Assembly: GCA_964570825.1 (NCBI GenBank)
Contig: CAZMZJ010000012.1
Span: forward strand, 1 to 64,000
Source: UMGS1002 sp964570825
GTDB taxonomy: Bacteria > Bacillota > Clostridia > Oscillospirales > CAG-272
Length of the DNA stretch: 64,000 nt
Direction of reading: 5' to 3'
The position numbers and the translations under genes were made by a program. Positions within the stretch are counted from its first letter, which is position 1. Every line of letters starts with the position of its first letter. The notes below the pieces were generated by a model that made no database searches, had not been told where the DNA came from, and saw only the letters and a program-made list of their open reading frames with translations. Positions 6,749 through 14,897 of this stretch are shown in pieces.

Positions 6749-8368
6749 ATGAAGCTCAACTACCGTAAGATTATTTTTGTGGGGTTCGCATTCTTCCTCA
6801 TCAGCACCTTCTGGCAGGCATATGACACCATAATCCCGAAGATACTGACAGACAAGTTCGGTATGTCCCAGACATGGTCGGGCGCCGTCATGGCGCTTGA
6901 CAATATACTGGCTCTCTTCATGCTTCCGCTGTTCGGAGCGATTTCAGACCGGACGCATTCGCGTCTTGGAAGGCGCACGCCATATATTCTCATTGGCACG
7001 ATAGTCGCCGCAGCGGCGTTTGTTTCTCTTTCTTTTGTGGATGGGATGCAGTTGACAAAGCTTAGCGGGGTATCGGACGTAAAGAGCCGGAGTTCGCTTG
7101 AGTTTTTGTACGACTATGATTATAAAACAAAGACAGCGCCGGACGGCACCGAATATGAGCTTGTCACGCCCTCGGGCGAGAGATTCAGGTTGACCGAAAA
7201 ATTTACGCGCGAGGAGTTTACCGCAATAACGCTTAAGACCGACAAAATCGACGAGAGAACCGGCGAGATTGTGAAAAATAAGGACGGAACCGCGAAACAG
7301 ACGGTCAACCCGCTGTACCTAAATTATGTCGTTCCGGCGCGCCAGGCATACGCGTGGGATGTGACGGTCAACAGTCCGGCGACACTTGTATTTTTTATGG
7401 GATTGCTTGTGATTGTGCTTATCTCCATGGCGACATTCCGCTCGCCGGCCGTTGCACTCATGCCGGACGTCACAATCAAGCCACTGCGTTCAAAGGCAAA
7501 CGCAGTAATCAACCTGATGGGGTCCTTCGGCGGTATTCTCGTGCTTTTGCTTGGCGCGGTCATGAAGACCGGAGATCCGGCAAACGCTCTTATGAGCTAT
7601 ACCGTTTTCTTCGGCATTGTGGCGGCGGTCATGATAGCTGCGCTGATTGTCTTTATGCTGAACGTAAACGAGAACAGGCTTGTCAGCCAGATGGAGGAAG
7701 AGAGCCGTAAATACGGGCTTGAGGATGCCGCGCAAAGCGACTCGGCCGGAAACAGGCGCAGGCTCACAAAGAGCGAGCTGACCTCGCTGCTGCTGATTCT
7801 TGCCTCTGTCGTGCTCTGGTTCATGGGATACAATGCCGTGACAAGCAAATACTCGGTATATGCCGGTAAGGTGCTTTCGCTTGACTACAACCTGACGCTT
7901 ATGATTGCGCAGGCGGCGGCGATTGTTGCATATCTACCGGTGGGCATGGTGGCGTCGAAAATCGGTCGTAAGAAAACAATTCTTGCCGGAATAGTCATGC
8001 TGACCGCCTCTTTCGGAACCGCGATATTCATGACCGAAAAAAGTCCGGCGATAATTATGAACATAATGTTCGCGCTTGCCGGAATCGGCTGGGCGACAAT
8101 AAATGTCAACTCTTTTCCCATGGTCGTTGAGCTGTCGCGCGGGGGAGATGTCGGCAGATATACGGGTTTTTATTACACGGCAAGCATGGCGGCACAGACT
8201 ATCACGCCGATACTCAGCGGAATGTTCCTCGACATACGCATGACATATCTTTTTCCGTACGCCACGATCTTTGTGTTCGGCTCGTTTGTCACAATGCTTT
8301 TTGTGAAGCACGGCGATTCAAAACCGACGCCGGCCAAGAGCAGGCTCGAGGCTTTCGATAAAGACTGA
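6749..8368 (+). CDS. MFS transporter, SLC45/GPH-like sugar carrier with large outer loop
   Basis: A 539-aa, about 12-helix major facilitator. The loop between helices 2 and 3 has Ser-Asp-Arg-Thr followed by Arg-Leu-Gly-Arg-Arg-Thr-Pro (66-78), the signature shared by SLC45-type and GPH-type sugar:cation symporters, so a sugar or glycoside is the likely cargo. Unusually, about 112 residues (98-209), polar and charged, are inserted between helices 3 and 4, which should be outside the cell. A second cytosolic loop follows helix 6 (about 310-345). GAAAGGA precedes the start by 11 bases. It sits between a Nudix hydrolase and a glycerophosphodiesterase, with murQ next, so a cell-wall sugar or glycoside is a plausible but unproved substrate. 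Confidence 0.88.
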   Translation: MKLNYRKIIFVGFAFFLISTFWQAYDTIIPKILTDKFGMSQTWSGAVMALDNILALFMLPLFGAISDRTHSRLGRRTPYILIGTIVAAAAFVSLSFVDGMQLTKLSGVSDVKSRSSLEFLYDYDYKTKTAPDGTEYELVTPSGERFRLTEKFTREEFTAITLKTDKIDERTGEIVKNKDGTAKQTVNPLYLNYVVPARQAYAWDVTVNSPATLVFFMGLLVIVLISMATFRSPAVALMPDVTIKPLRSKANAVINLMGSFGGILVLLLGAVMKTGDPANALMSYTVFFGIVAAVMIAALIVFMLNVNENRLVSQMEEESRKYGLEDAAQSDSAGNRRRLTKSELTSLLLILASVVLWFMGYNAVTSKYSVYAGKVLSLDYNLTLMIAQAAAIVAYLPVGMVASKIGRKKTILAGIVMLTASFGTAIFMTEKSPAIIMNIMFALAGIGWATINVNSFPMVVELSRGGDVGRYTGFYYTASMAAQTITPILSGMFLDIRMTYLFPYATIFVFGSFVTMLFVKHGDSKPTPAKSRLEAFDKD

Positions 8369-8398
8369 TTCCGCAGAAGAAAAAAGGATTAAATAATA

Positions 8399-9229
8399 AT
8401 GATTATATATATTATTATTGGTGTTGCCGCGGCGCTTTTTGTACTTTATCTGATACTTTCCGCTCCACGGCGGCGGCGCGACCGCGCCGGCATGGAAAAA
8501 ATGAATGTCAGCTACGCCCACCGCGGGCTCTGGGGCGGTGGGATCCCTGAAAACTCGATACCCGCGTTTGCGGCCGCGGCGGCGGCGGGATACGGGATAG
8601 AGCTCGACGTACAGCTCTCGTCAGACGGCGACGTCGTGGTTTTCCATGATTATACTTTGAAGCGCATGTGCGGCGACGACGTTCGGCTTTCCTCGCTGCG
8701 CGGCGCCGAACTCAGCTGGCGCAGGTTAGCCGGCACCGAATATACGATACCGCTGTTTGAAGATGTTCTGAACACGGTCAAGGGAAGAGTGCCGATTCTT
8801 ATTGAACTGAAAGGCGAAAGCAGCAACACCGAGCTGTGTGAGGCCCTTTCAAGAATTCTTGGGCATTACAACGGGAAAGTCTGTGTCGAGTCATTCAACC
8901 CGTATCTGCTCGGATGGTTCAGGAAACACTCGCCCCGCACGGCGCGCGGATTGCTTTACACCGATGTGATGAAAAAAAGCACCGGAAACCGGAAAAATGA
9001 TTTTATTCTGACGTCGATGATATCTAATGTCATAGCCCGTCCGGATTTTATAGCGGTTGACGAAAAGTGCCTTGGGTATTTTCCGGTGAGGCTGATGATG
9101 AAGCTGCACGGGCTGACGGCGTTCGTCTGGACTGTGCGTGACCCGGCCGCATATTCAAGATACCGTTCAATGAAAATAAACAGCATATTCGAGGGCTTTG
9201 CTCCGGAAAACAAAAGGAATGATTTTTAA
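8399..9229 (+). CDS. Membrane-anchored glycerophosphodiester phosphodiesterase
   Basis: A 276-aa GDPD-family (PF03009) TIM-barrel enzyme that hydrolyses glycerophosphodiesters to glycerol 3-phosphate and an alcohol. An N-terminal helix (2-21) followed by Arg-rich residues anchors it, with the domain from about residue 37. Catalytic and metal residues are visible: His41-Arg42, Glu51-Asn52, Glu68-x-Asp70 and His83-Asp84. The hydrophobic helix with a positive flank on its C-terminal side suggests the catalytic domain may face the cytosol. The stop codon overlaps the murQ start by one base (TAATG), showing translational coupling. Role: probably recycling of deacylated lipids or teichoic-acid-type glycerol phosphate, together with cell-wall recycling by MurQ. 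Confidence 0.93.
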   Translation: MIIYIIIGVAAALFVLYLILSAPRRRRDRAGMEKMNVSYAHRGLWGGGIPENSIPAFAAAAAAGYGIELDVQLSSDGDVVVFHDYTLKRMCGDDVRLSSLRGAELSWRRLAGTEYTIPLFEDVLNTVKGRVPILIELKGESSNTELCEALSRILGHYNGKVCVESFNPYLLGWFRKHSPRTARGLLYTDVMKKSTGNRKNDFILTSMISNVIARPDFIAVDEKCLGYFPVRLMMKLHGLTAFVWTVRDPAAYSRYRSMKINSIFEGFAPENKRNDF

Positions 9230-10062
9230 TGAGAGACAATTATGACAAGCTAAAAACCGAGGGAAGAAACCCGAAGACCCTCGGAATAGACAAGATGAGT
9301 ACTCTTGATATGGTAAGGGTTATCAACGACGAAGACAAGACTGTCGCCTTGGCGGTTGAAACTCAGCTGCCGCAAATAGCGGCGGCAGTCGATATAATAG
9401 CAGCGGCGCTTAAGGCCGGTGGCCATCTGATTTATATCGGAGCGGGAACGTCGGGGCGGCTCGGGGTTGTTGACGCGTCGGAGTGTCCTCCGACCTTCGG
9501 GGTTGACAGCCGGCTTGTCCGCGGAATAATAGCGGGGGGCGAGGACGCAATGTTCCGCGCCGCCGAAGGCTTTGAGGACAGCGAGGAAAAAGGGGCGGCC
9601 GCTGTTGACGCAGACGGCGTTGCGGCAGGCGACGTGCTGGTCGGTCTTTCGGCTGCCGGGAGAGCGCCTTTTGTACTCGGGGCGCTGAAGCGCGCGGCGG
9701 AAATAGGCGCGATACCTATCGGCGTTACCTGCAACCCGGATTCGCTGATGGCGCCGCTCTGCCGCGTAACTATCGCTCCGTATGTCGGTCCAGAGGTCAT
9801 TTCCGGCTCGACTCGCCTTAAATCCGGAACGGCGCAGAAAATGGTGCTCAATATGCTGTCGACCGGAGCGATGATAAAGATGGGGCTTGTCAGGAGCAAC
9901 CTTATGGTTAACGTGCGTCCGACAAACGAAAAGCTGCGCGAGAGGGCGACACGGATTATAATGGAGCTTGGCGGCTGCGGCAGGGAAAGGGCGGCTTCGC
10001 TGCTTGAAAAATACGGTGAAGTCCCGCCGGCTCTTGACGAACTTGAAAGTGAGAAAAAATGA
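9229..10062 (+). CDS. murQ: N-acetylmuramic acid 6-phosphate etherase
   Basis: A 277-aa SIS-domain lyase that cleaves the lactyl ether of MurNAc 6-phosphate to GlcNAc 6-phosphate and lactate in peptidoglycan recycling. The family pattern is strong from the N-terminus (Thr-Glu-x-Arg-Asn-Pro at 10-15). The catalytic Glu is Glu85 in Ala-Ser-Glu-Cys-Pro-Pro, and the second Glu is at 105 (Gly-Gly-Glu-Asp). The SIS phosphosugar motif Gly-Ala-Gly-Thr-Ser-Gly-Arg-Leu is at 71-78. It is a little shorter than usual (about 300 aa). It overlaps the glycerophosphodiesterase stop and is followed by a terminator at 10064-10091. No MurNAc transporter of the PTS type is seen nearby; the MFS carrier upstream could serve. 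Confidence 0.96.
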   Translation: MRDNYDKLKTEGRNPKTLGIDKMSTLDMVRVINDEDKTVALAVETQLPQIAAAVDIIAAALKAGGHLIYIGAGTSGRLGVVDASECPPTFGVDSRLVRGIIAGGEDAMFRAAEGFEDSEEKGAAAVDADGVAAGDVLVGLSAAGRAPFVLGALKRAAEIGAIPIGVTCNPDSLMAPLCRVTIAPYVGPEVISGSTRLKSGTAQKMVLNMLSTGAMIKMGLVRSNLMVNVRPTNEKLRERATRIIMELGGCGRERAASLLEKYGEVPPALDELESEKK

Positions 10063-10063
10063 A

Positions 10064-10091
10064 AGCAGCCCGGTAATAATGCCGGGCTGCT
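10064..10091. terminator. Bidirectional terminator murQ / dapA
   Basis: A 10-bp perfect stem (10064-10073 / 10082-10091) with an 8-base loop, between convergent murQ and dapA. On the reverse strand it is followed by a T-rich stretch (TTCATTTTTT), so it is strongest for dapA. Confidence 0.85.
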
Positions 10092-10109
10092 CTACTATAT
10101 TTTTCAATG

Positions 10110-11006
10110 CTAATTGATGATTCCGTATTTTTCAAGCACTCCGATAAGTGTTTCCTTCTCTTTTTCCGGCAGCGGGCAGAGCGGAAGTCTGAATTCCTCT
10201 CGGCATAATCCAAGCGCCGAAATCGCGGTCTTGACCGGGACGGGATTGACTTGAGCGAAAAGAGCGTTAATCAGTTCTATGTATTTCAGCTGAACTGCGG
10301 CGGCCTCGCTGATGCGCCCGGCTGTAAAGTGCTCGCCGATGGCGGACACTTCAGCGGGGAGTATGTTCGAGAGAACAGATATTACGCCTTTTCCTCCGAG
10401 CGAGAGAACCGGAAGCGCCATTTCATCGTTTCCCGAGTAAACATCCAGATTATCACCGCATCTGGCGAGAATCGAAGCGCATGCGGATATGCTACCCGAC
10501 GCTTCCTTGACGGCGCATATTCTTTCATGTTCCGCAAGCCGGCAGCAGATATCGGGGGTCAGATTGACTCCGGTGCGTGAGGGGACGTTGTAGAGAATTA
10601 ACGGAAGCTTTGTCGCGTCGGCTATCGCTTTATAGTGCCTGTACAGTCCTTCGGGCGTGGCCTTATTGTAATACGGGGTTACGGCGAGCAGCGCGTCGGC
10701 TCCCGACAGGCATGCCGATTTTGCCAGCCTTATTGCGGTTTCGGTATTGTTTGAGCCGCAGCCTGCAATCACCGGTATCCGTCCGCATACCTCGTCCGCG
10801 ACAAAACGGATGAGCGCCGAATGTTCCTTTCGGGTCAGAGTCGATGCCTCACCTGTTGTCCCGGCTACAACCAGCGCGGATATTCCGCCGGCCAGCTGGA
10901 GGCTGATTATCTTTTCAAGCGCCGCAAAATCGATTCTTCCGTCCAAAAACGGCGTGATAAGAGCTGTCGCCGCGCCTGTGAATATAGTTTTTTTATTTTT
11001 ACTCAT
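10110..11006 (-). CDS. dapA: 4-hydroxy-tetrahydrodipicolinate synthase
   Basis: A 298-aa class I aldolase that condenses pyruvate and aspartate semialdehyde, the first step of the lysine/diaminopimelate branch. Visible active-site residues: Thr50-Thr51 in Gly-Thr-Thr-Gly-Glu, Tyr139 in Leu-Tyr-Asn-Val-Pro, Arg144, and Schiff-base Lys167 in Ala-Val-Lys-Glu. The ATG at 11006 follows AGGAAAGG by about 10 bases and fits the family N-terminus; a longer frame upstream is not plausible. It is monocistronic on the reverse strand. A perfect 14-bp palindrome (11034-11047) sits just before the ribosome site. It could in principle belong to a NAL-family sugar-acid lyase, but length and motifs fit DapA. 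Confidence 0.93.
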   Translation of the reverse strand: MSKNKKTIFTGAATALITPFLDGRIDFAALEKIISLQLAGGISALVVAGTTGEASTLTRKEHSALIRFVADEVCGRIPVIAGCGSNNTETAIRLAKSACLSGADALLAVTPYYNKATPEGLYRHYKAIADATKLPLILYNVPSRTGVNLTPDICCRLAEHERICAVKEASGSISACASILARCGDNLDVYSGNDEMALPVLSLGGKGVISVLSNILPAEVSAIGEHFTAGRISEAAAVQLKYIELINALFAQVNPVPVKTAISALGLCREEFRLPLCPLPEKEKETLIGVLEKYGIIN

Positions 11007-11033
11007 GTTATTATGCGCCTTTCCTGCGGAATA

Positions 11034-11047
11034 CGGGACCGGTCCCG
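11034..11047. repeat. Perfect 14-bp palindrome upstream of dapA
   Basis: CGGGACCGGTCCCG, self-complementary, about 28 bp before the dapA start codon. A possible operator or leader hairpin near the ribosome site; no family assigned. Confidence 0.6.
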
Positions 11048-11074
11048 CATATATTGAGAAGGCGGAAAAAAATG

Positions 11075-11103
11075 TTGCATAATTTAATAAAAAGTAGTAT
11101 AAT
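11075..11103 (+). promoter_or_regulatory. Promoter of queA
   Basis: TTGCAT (11075-11080), 17-bp spacer, TATAAT (11098-11103). Predicted leader of about 170 nt before queA, with a long stem TCGCCGC / GCGGCGA (near 11181 and 11215) and a GCCGG / CCGGC pair before it. I do not recognise it as a known riboswitch. Confidence 0.7.
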
Positions 11104-11278
11104 TTTAATAATAATTTCCGCCGGTCAGAGCGACGACTCAAACAGCCGGCTACGGTTAAATTTAATGCTAAATGCCGTTTTGTCGCCGCTCCAGTGTTAG
11201 TATATTCCCGAACGGCGGCGAATGACCGCGAAAAATGATATAAACCGGAGATGCGGGCGAAATGCCCTGTGATATATA

Positions 11279-12364
11279 ATGGATAAACCGATTATAATTA
11301 TTAACGATATGCCGAAGACTGACCTGTGCAAGTCTGATTTTTATTACGAACTGCCGGAGGAGCTGATAGCCCAGCATCCGGCGGAAAAGCGGGACGGCTC
11401 GCGTCTTTTGGTGATTCACAGGAAAACCGGAGAAATCGAACATAGGCATTTTTATAATATAATAGACTATCTGAATCCCGGCGACGTGCTGGTAGTTAAC
11501 GATTCAAAGGTTATCCCGGCGCGGCTTTACGGCCATGCCGAAGGAAGACCGGAGGCTGCGGTCGAGCTTTTGCTCCTGCGCTGCCGCGAGCTTGACACAT
11601 GGGAGACTCTCGTTAAACCCGGCAAACGCGCGCGCGTAGGCTCAAAGCTCGTTTTCGGCGAAGGGATTCTCAGAGGAAATATAACAGAAATTGTCGAAGA
11701 CGGCAACCGGCTGATAAAATTTGATTACGACAGAAACAGGTATTCGAATATTTTCGAGATACTTCACGAGATAGGGCTTATGCCGCTGCCGCCGTATATA
11801 ACCGCACAGCAGGACGACAACAGCCGATATCAGACAGTGTATGCCCGCGAGGAAGGGTCGGCGGCGGCGCCGACAGCCGGGCTGCACTTTACGACCGAAC
11901 TTTTGAACGCCATACAAAGGAAGGGAATTGCCGTCGTTCCTGTGATGCTTCACGTGGGACTCGGAACATTCAGACCGGTCAAGGAAAACCGGGTGGACGA
12001 GCATGTCATGCACACCGAGTTTTTTTCTGTCAGCGAAAAAAGCGCGCGGATAATTAATGAACGGCGCGCCGCAGGAGGGAGAATCGTTTGCGTCGGAACC
12101 ACCTCCTGCCGAACGCTTGAGAGCGTCGCGGACGAGGCGGGCAAGGTTCATGCGATGTCTGGCGACACGGGTATTTTCATTTACCCGGGGTACAGGTTCA
12201 GGGCGACCGACGCGCTGATAACCAACTTCCACCTGCCCGAAAGCACGCTGCTCATGCTCGTGTCGGCTTTCTGGAACAGGGAAAAAATACTTGAAACATA
12301 TAGGATTGCCGTCGAGGAAAAGTACAGGTTCTTCTCGTTCGGCGACGCGATGTTCCTTGAATAG
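11279..12364 (+). CDS. queA: S-adenosylmethionine:tRNA ribosyltransferase-isomerase
   Basis: A 361-aa QueA, which adds the ribosyl part of SAM to preQ1 in tRNA to make epoxyqueuosine. The whole length fits the family: Asp-Phe-x-Tyr-Glu-Leu-Pro-Glu-Glu-Leu-Ile-Ala near the N-terminus (19-30), Asp-Val-Leu-Val-Val-Asn-Asp-Ser (about 70-77), Pro-Thr-Ala-Gly-Leu-His-Phe-Thr (about 198-205), and Thr-Asn-Phe-His-Leu-Pro-Glu-Ser near the C-terminus. The start is uncertain: neither the ATG at 11279 nor the in-frame one at 11309 has a clear ribosome site, and the second gives the more usual N-terminus. No tgt or queC/D/E/F genes are nearby. Its own promoter lies at 11075. Confidence 0.95.
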   Translation: MDKPIIIINDMPKTDLCKSDFYYELPEELIAQHPAEKRDGSRLLVIHRKTGEIEHRHFYNIIDYLNPGDVLVVNDSKVIPARLYGHAEGRPEAAVELLLLRCRELDTWETLVKPGKRARVGSKLVFGEGILRGNITEIVEDGNRLIKFDYDRNRYSNIFEILHEIGLMPLPPYITAQQDDNSRYQTVYAREEGSAAAPTAGLHFTTELLNAIQRKGIAVVPVMLHVGLGTFRPVKENRVDEHVMHTEFFSVSEKSARIINERRAAGGRIVCVGTTSCRTLESVADEAGKVHAMSGDTGIFIYPGYRFRATDALITNFHLPESTLLMLVSAFWNREKILETYRIAVEEKYRFFSFGDAMFLE

Positions 12365-12487
12365 ATGATTACCGAGTGCGGCTACTGATTACAGGCTACA
12401 GGCTATACCGATTATATGTGATTCTGTCACGAATGAAGAATAATGACCGGTGGATATAATCTTAAAAAACGGATGCGCCGGGCTTTG

Positions 12488-12517
12488 TTAACAGAACGTT
12501 TACAAATTGTCTATAAT
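12488..12517 (+). promoter_or_regulatory. Promoter of miaA (shared 17-bp module)
   Basis: TTAACA (12488-12493), 18-bp spacer, TATAAT (12512-12517). Its core at 12499-12515 is identical to 5251-5267 on the other strand. A start near 12524 rules out translation from the TTG at 12507. Confidence 0.7.
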
Positions 12518-12545
12518 AATCAATAAATTGCGCGGGGTGTTTGAT

Positions 12546-13535
12546 TTGAACTCTGCAGGCAGAAATGAAAACGAAAATAAAAAAATACGGATACTCGCGC
12601 TCGTCGGGCCGACGGCGAGCGGAAAAACCGCGCTCTCGCTGTTTCTTGCGGAGCTCTTTTCTGGCGAGATAATTTCCTGCGACTCGATGCAGATTTACCG
12701 CGGGATGGATATAGGCACTGCAAAACCCAGTGTACGAGAGATGCGGGGCATACCGCACCACATGATAGACGTCGCCGACCCGGAGGACGATTTTTCAGTC
12801 GCCGACTACGTGCGGCTTGCCGGCGAGGCGGTTTCGGGAATTGTATCCCGCGGGCATCTGCCGGTTTTCTGCGGCGGAACCGGACTTTACCTTGACAGCT
12901 TCCTGCGGGGCGGGGGTCTCTGCGAGACCGGATGCGACCCCGCGCTGAGGGAGGCTCTTCGGCGCGAGGCCGAAGAACACGGCAACAAGGCCATACACGC
13001 GCGGCTTGCCGCCGTCGACCCCGAGAGCGCGGCGGCGATTCATCCGAACAATCTGCGAAGGGTAATCCGCGCGCTTGAAATATTTGAAACAACCGGAAAG
13101 ACAAAATCAGAGCTTGACAGGCTTTCGCGGATCCCTGCCAGCAAATACGATCCTGTGATAATAGGGCTGCGGTTCTCCGACCGCTCAGAGCTTTACCGCC
13201 GGATAGACCAAAGAGTTGACAAAATGCTCTCGGACGGACTGCTCGAGGAAACGCGGCGCCTTTATCTTGAGGGGGTTTTTGAAAGGTCAAAAACGGCGGC
13301 CCAAGCGATCGGATACAAGGAGCTGCTCGGCTGCATTCGCGGCGAGGCCACCATATCGGAGGCGGCGGAGGAGCTGAAAAAGTCAACCCGGCATTATGCC
13401 AAACGCCAGCTCACATGGTTCGAGGCAAATCCGGCTGTACGTTGGATTGAGGCCGGCGGCGGAAGAAGTTTTGGCGACATCGCCGCTGAAGCCGCCGAAA
13501 TCTGGAAGCGCAATCAAAATGATAAAGATGTCTGA
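12546..13535 (+). CDS. miaA: tRNA dimethylallyltransferase
   Basis: A 329-aa MiaA that transfers dimethylallyl to the N6 of A37 in tRNAs reading UNN codons. The P-loop Gly-Pro-Thr-Ala-Ser-Gly-Lys-Thr is at 21-28, and the DSMQ-type motif with Tyr-Arg-x-Met-Asp-Ile-Gly-Thr-Ala-Lys-Pro at about 46-61; the Gly-Gly-Thr-Gly-Leu-Tyr motif (about 107-112) is also present. I place the start at TTG 12546, since GGGGTG lies 6 bases upstream and the promoter at 12488-12517 excludes the earlier TTG at 12507; GTG 12537 is an alternative. The next gene follows after 48 bp, opening the yggS-sepF-ileS run. Confidence 0.95.
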   Translation: MNSAGRNENENKKIRILALVGPTASGKTALSLFLAELFSGEIISCDSMQIYRGMDIGTAKPSVREMRGIPHHMIDVADPEDDFSVADYVRLAGEAVSGIVSRGHLPVFCGGTGLYLDSFLRGGGLCETGCDPALREALRREAEEHGNKAIHARLAAVDPESAAAIHPNNLRRVIRALEIFETTGKTKSELDRLSRIPASKYDPVIIGLRFSDRSELYRRIDQRVDKMLSDGLLEETRRLYLEGVFERSKTAAQAIGYKELLGCIRGEATISEAAEELKKSTRHYAKRQLTWFEANPAVRWIEAGGGRSFGDIAAEAAEIWKRNQNDKDV

Positions 13536-13583
13536 CGGGCGGAAATCACGCCTTGACAGATAAAAGATAAAGCGGATGATTGG

Positions 13584-14864
13584 GTGTATTTGAATATTAT
13601 GATTGAAAGGCTTAAACAGCTATTAAAAAAATATACCGTGACGGCAGGGGCGGCCGTCCTTGTCGTCATACTCATGGCGTATACTATTTACAACAGCCTT
13701 GATTTATCGGCGGTGCGCGCGGTTACCACCCCGGCTGTTATTTCCACCGAATATGAAATCGCGGGGCTGACCGGGTATATTTTCCGCGACGAGGAGGTCG
13801 TATACAGCAGCAACGCGGGCGCGGCGGTTTACCGCGTCGGCGACGGCGAAAAGATTGCCGTCGGAACCGAGGTGGCGAGGGTCTTTACCTACGGCAGCAC
13901 CGAAGGATATCTTAAGGACAGATATGAGCTTGAAAAAAGCATCAGCCTGCTGCGCCGCAGCATCAAAGCGGGAAAAATCACCGCCTCGGGCGTATCTGAA
14001 ACCAGAGAAGCATTGAAAAACATTTATAACGGCATTATGACGTCCCTCTCGTCGGGCAATCTTGAGGGCGCGCTTTCCGAGTCGGACGAGCTGCTCGTTT
14101 ACCTTAACGCCTGCGACCTTATAACAGGCAGCAACGACAGCCTCGACGACGAGCTTGCCGCCGAGAAAAGCAGGCTCGCGGCTCTTGAAAACTCTTATAC
14201 CGGCGCATACGACAGCATAGTTAATTCCGAGGGCGGCTACTTTTTCTACGGCTGCGACGGGTACGAGGACGTTTTCAGGTACGACCTTGTCGGCACGCTT
14301 AATGCAAAAAAGCTTGACGAGCTTGCCGCTGCCAAGAAGACGTCCGCGCCGGAGGGAAGGTACGCGATCGGAAAGATGATATATAATTATGTGTGGTACC
14401 TTGCGGTTCCCGCCGACGCCGGGCTATGCAGAAAGCTTGACGGCAAGCAGTCGTGCAGCGTGACGTTCACCGGCTGCGGGCTTAAGCTTGACCTTACGCT
14501 CGACCGCATTTCGTTAGCCGAGGGCGAAAGCACCGGCGTCCTGATCTTCTCTTCGGGCGTAATGCCCGAAGGCTTTGATTACGCGCGCGTTCAGAACATC
14601 GAACTGCTGGTCGGCGCAACCACGGGATACCGCGTGCCGGATTCGGCGGTGCATGAGGTGCAGGGCGTCAAAGGAGTATATATTCTCTCGGCTTCAACCG
14701 TGAAGTTCAGAAAAATTAAAATTCTATGCTCGGGCGACGGGTATTATGTCGTCGCCGAGAGAGATACAAGCGCGGAAAACTACATGGAGTTCCTTAATCT
14801 TAACGACGAGATAATACTGTCGCTGTCGGACGGCAATCTCTTCGACGGGCGGATACTTAACTGA
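13584..14864 (+). CDS. HlyD-like membrane-fusion-type protein of the sepF cluster
   Basis: A 426-aa protein with one N-terminal transmembrane helix (about residues 18-38), a lipoyl/biotinyl-like beta segment (about 58-110, with Gly-Asp-Gly at 87-89), a helical hairpin (about 112-210) and a C-terminal beta-rich part (about 250-420). This is the layout of HlyD/membrane-fusion proteins, and such genes often precede yggS-sepF in Clostridia, with no known export partner. No ABC or RND gene is adjacent, so a role at the division site rather than efflux is possible (inference). The start could be GTG 13584, TTG 13590 or ATG 13599; the ribosome site is weak. yggS follows after 33 bp. Confidence 0.8.
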   Translation: MYLNIMIERLKQLLKKYTVTAGAAVLVVILMAYTIYNSLDLSAVRAVTTPAVISTEYEIAGLTGYIFRDEEVVYSSNAGAAVYRVGDGEKIAVGTEVARVFTYGSTEGYLKDRYELEKSISLLRRSIKAGKITASGVSETREALKNIYNGIMTSLSSGNLEGALSESDELLVYLNACDLITGSNDSLDDELAAEKSRLAALENSYTGAYDSIVNSEGGYFFYGCDGYEDVFRYDLVGTLNAKKLDELAAAKKTSAPEGRYAIGKMIYNYVWYLAVPADAGLCRKLDGKQSCSVTFTGCGLKLDLTLDRISLAEGESTGVLIFSSGVMPEGFDYARVQNIELLVGATTGYRVPDSAVHEVQGVKGVYILSASTVKFRKIKILCSGDGYYVVAERDTSAENYMEFLNLNDEIILSLSDGNLFDGRILN

Positions 14865-14897
14865 CATGCGTATTTTCCGGCAATCCGGAGGTGTTAT

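Noticed and set aside
9250..10107. Reverse-strand frame of 285 codons opposite murQ
   Set aside because: It is a shadow of murQ, whose catalytic motifs are clear. The composition (Arg/His-rich, no motif) is typical of antisense frames.
11041..11278. preQ1 riboswitch before queA
   Set aside because: The region has stems, but I could not find the conserved loop and tail sequences of known preQ1 classes.
12520..13386. Reverse-strand frame of 288 codons opposite miaA
   Set aside because: It is Arg/Pro/Ala-rich without motifs and lies within miaA.
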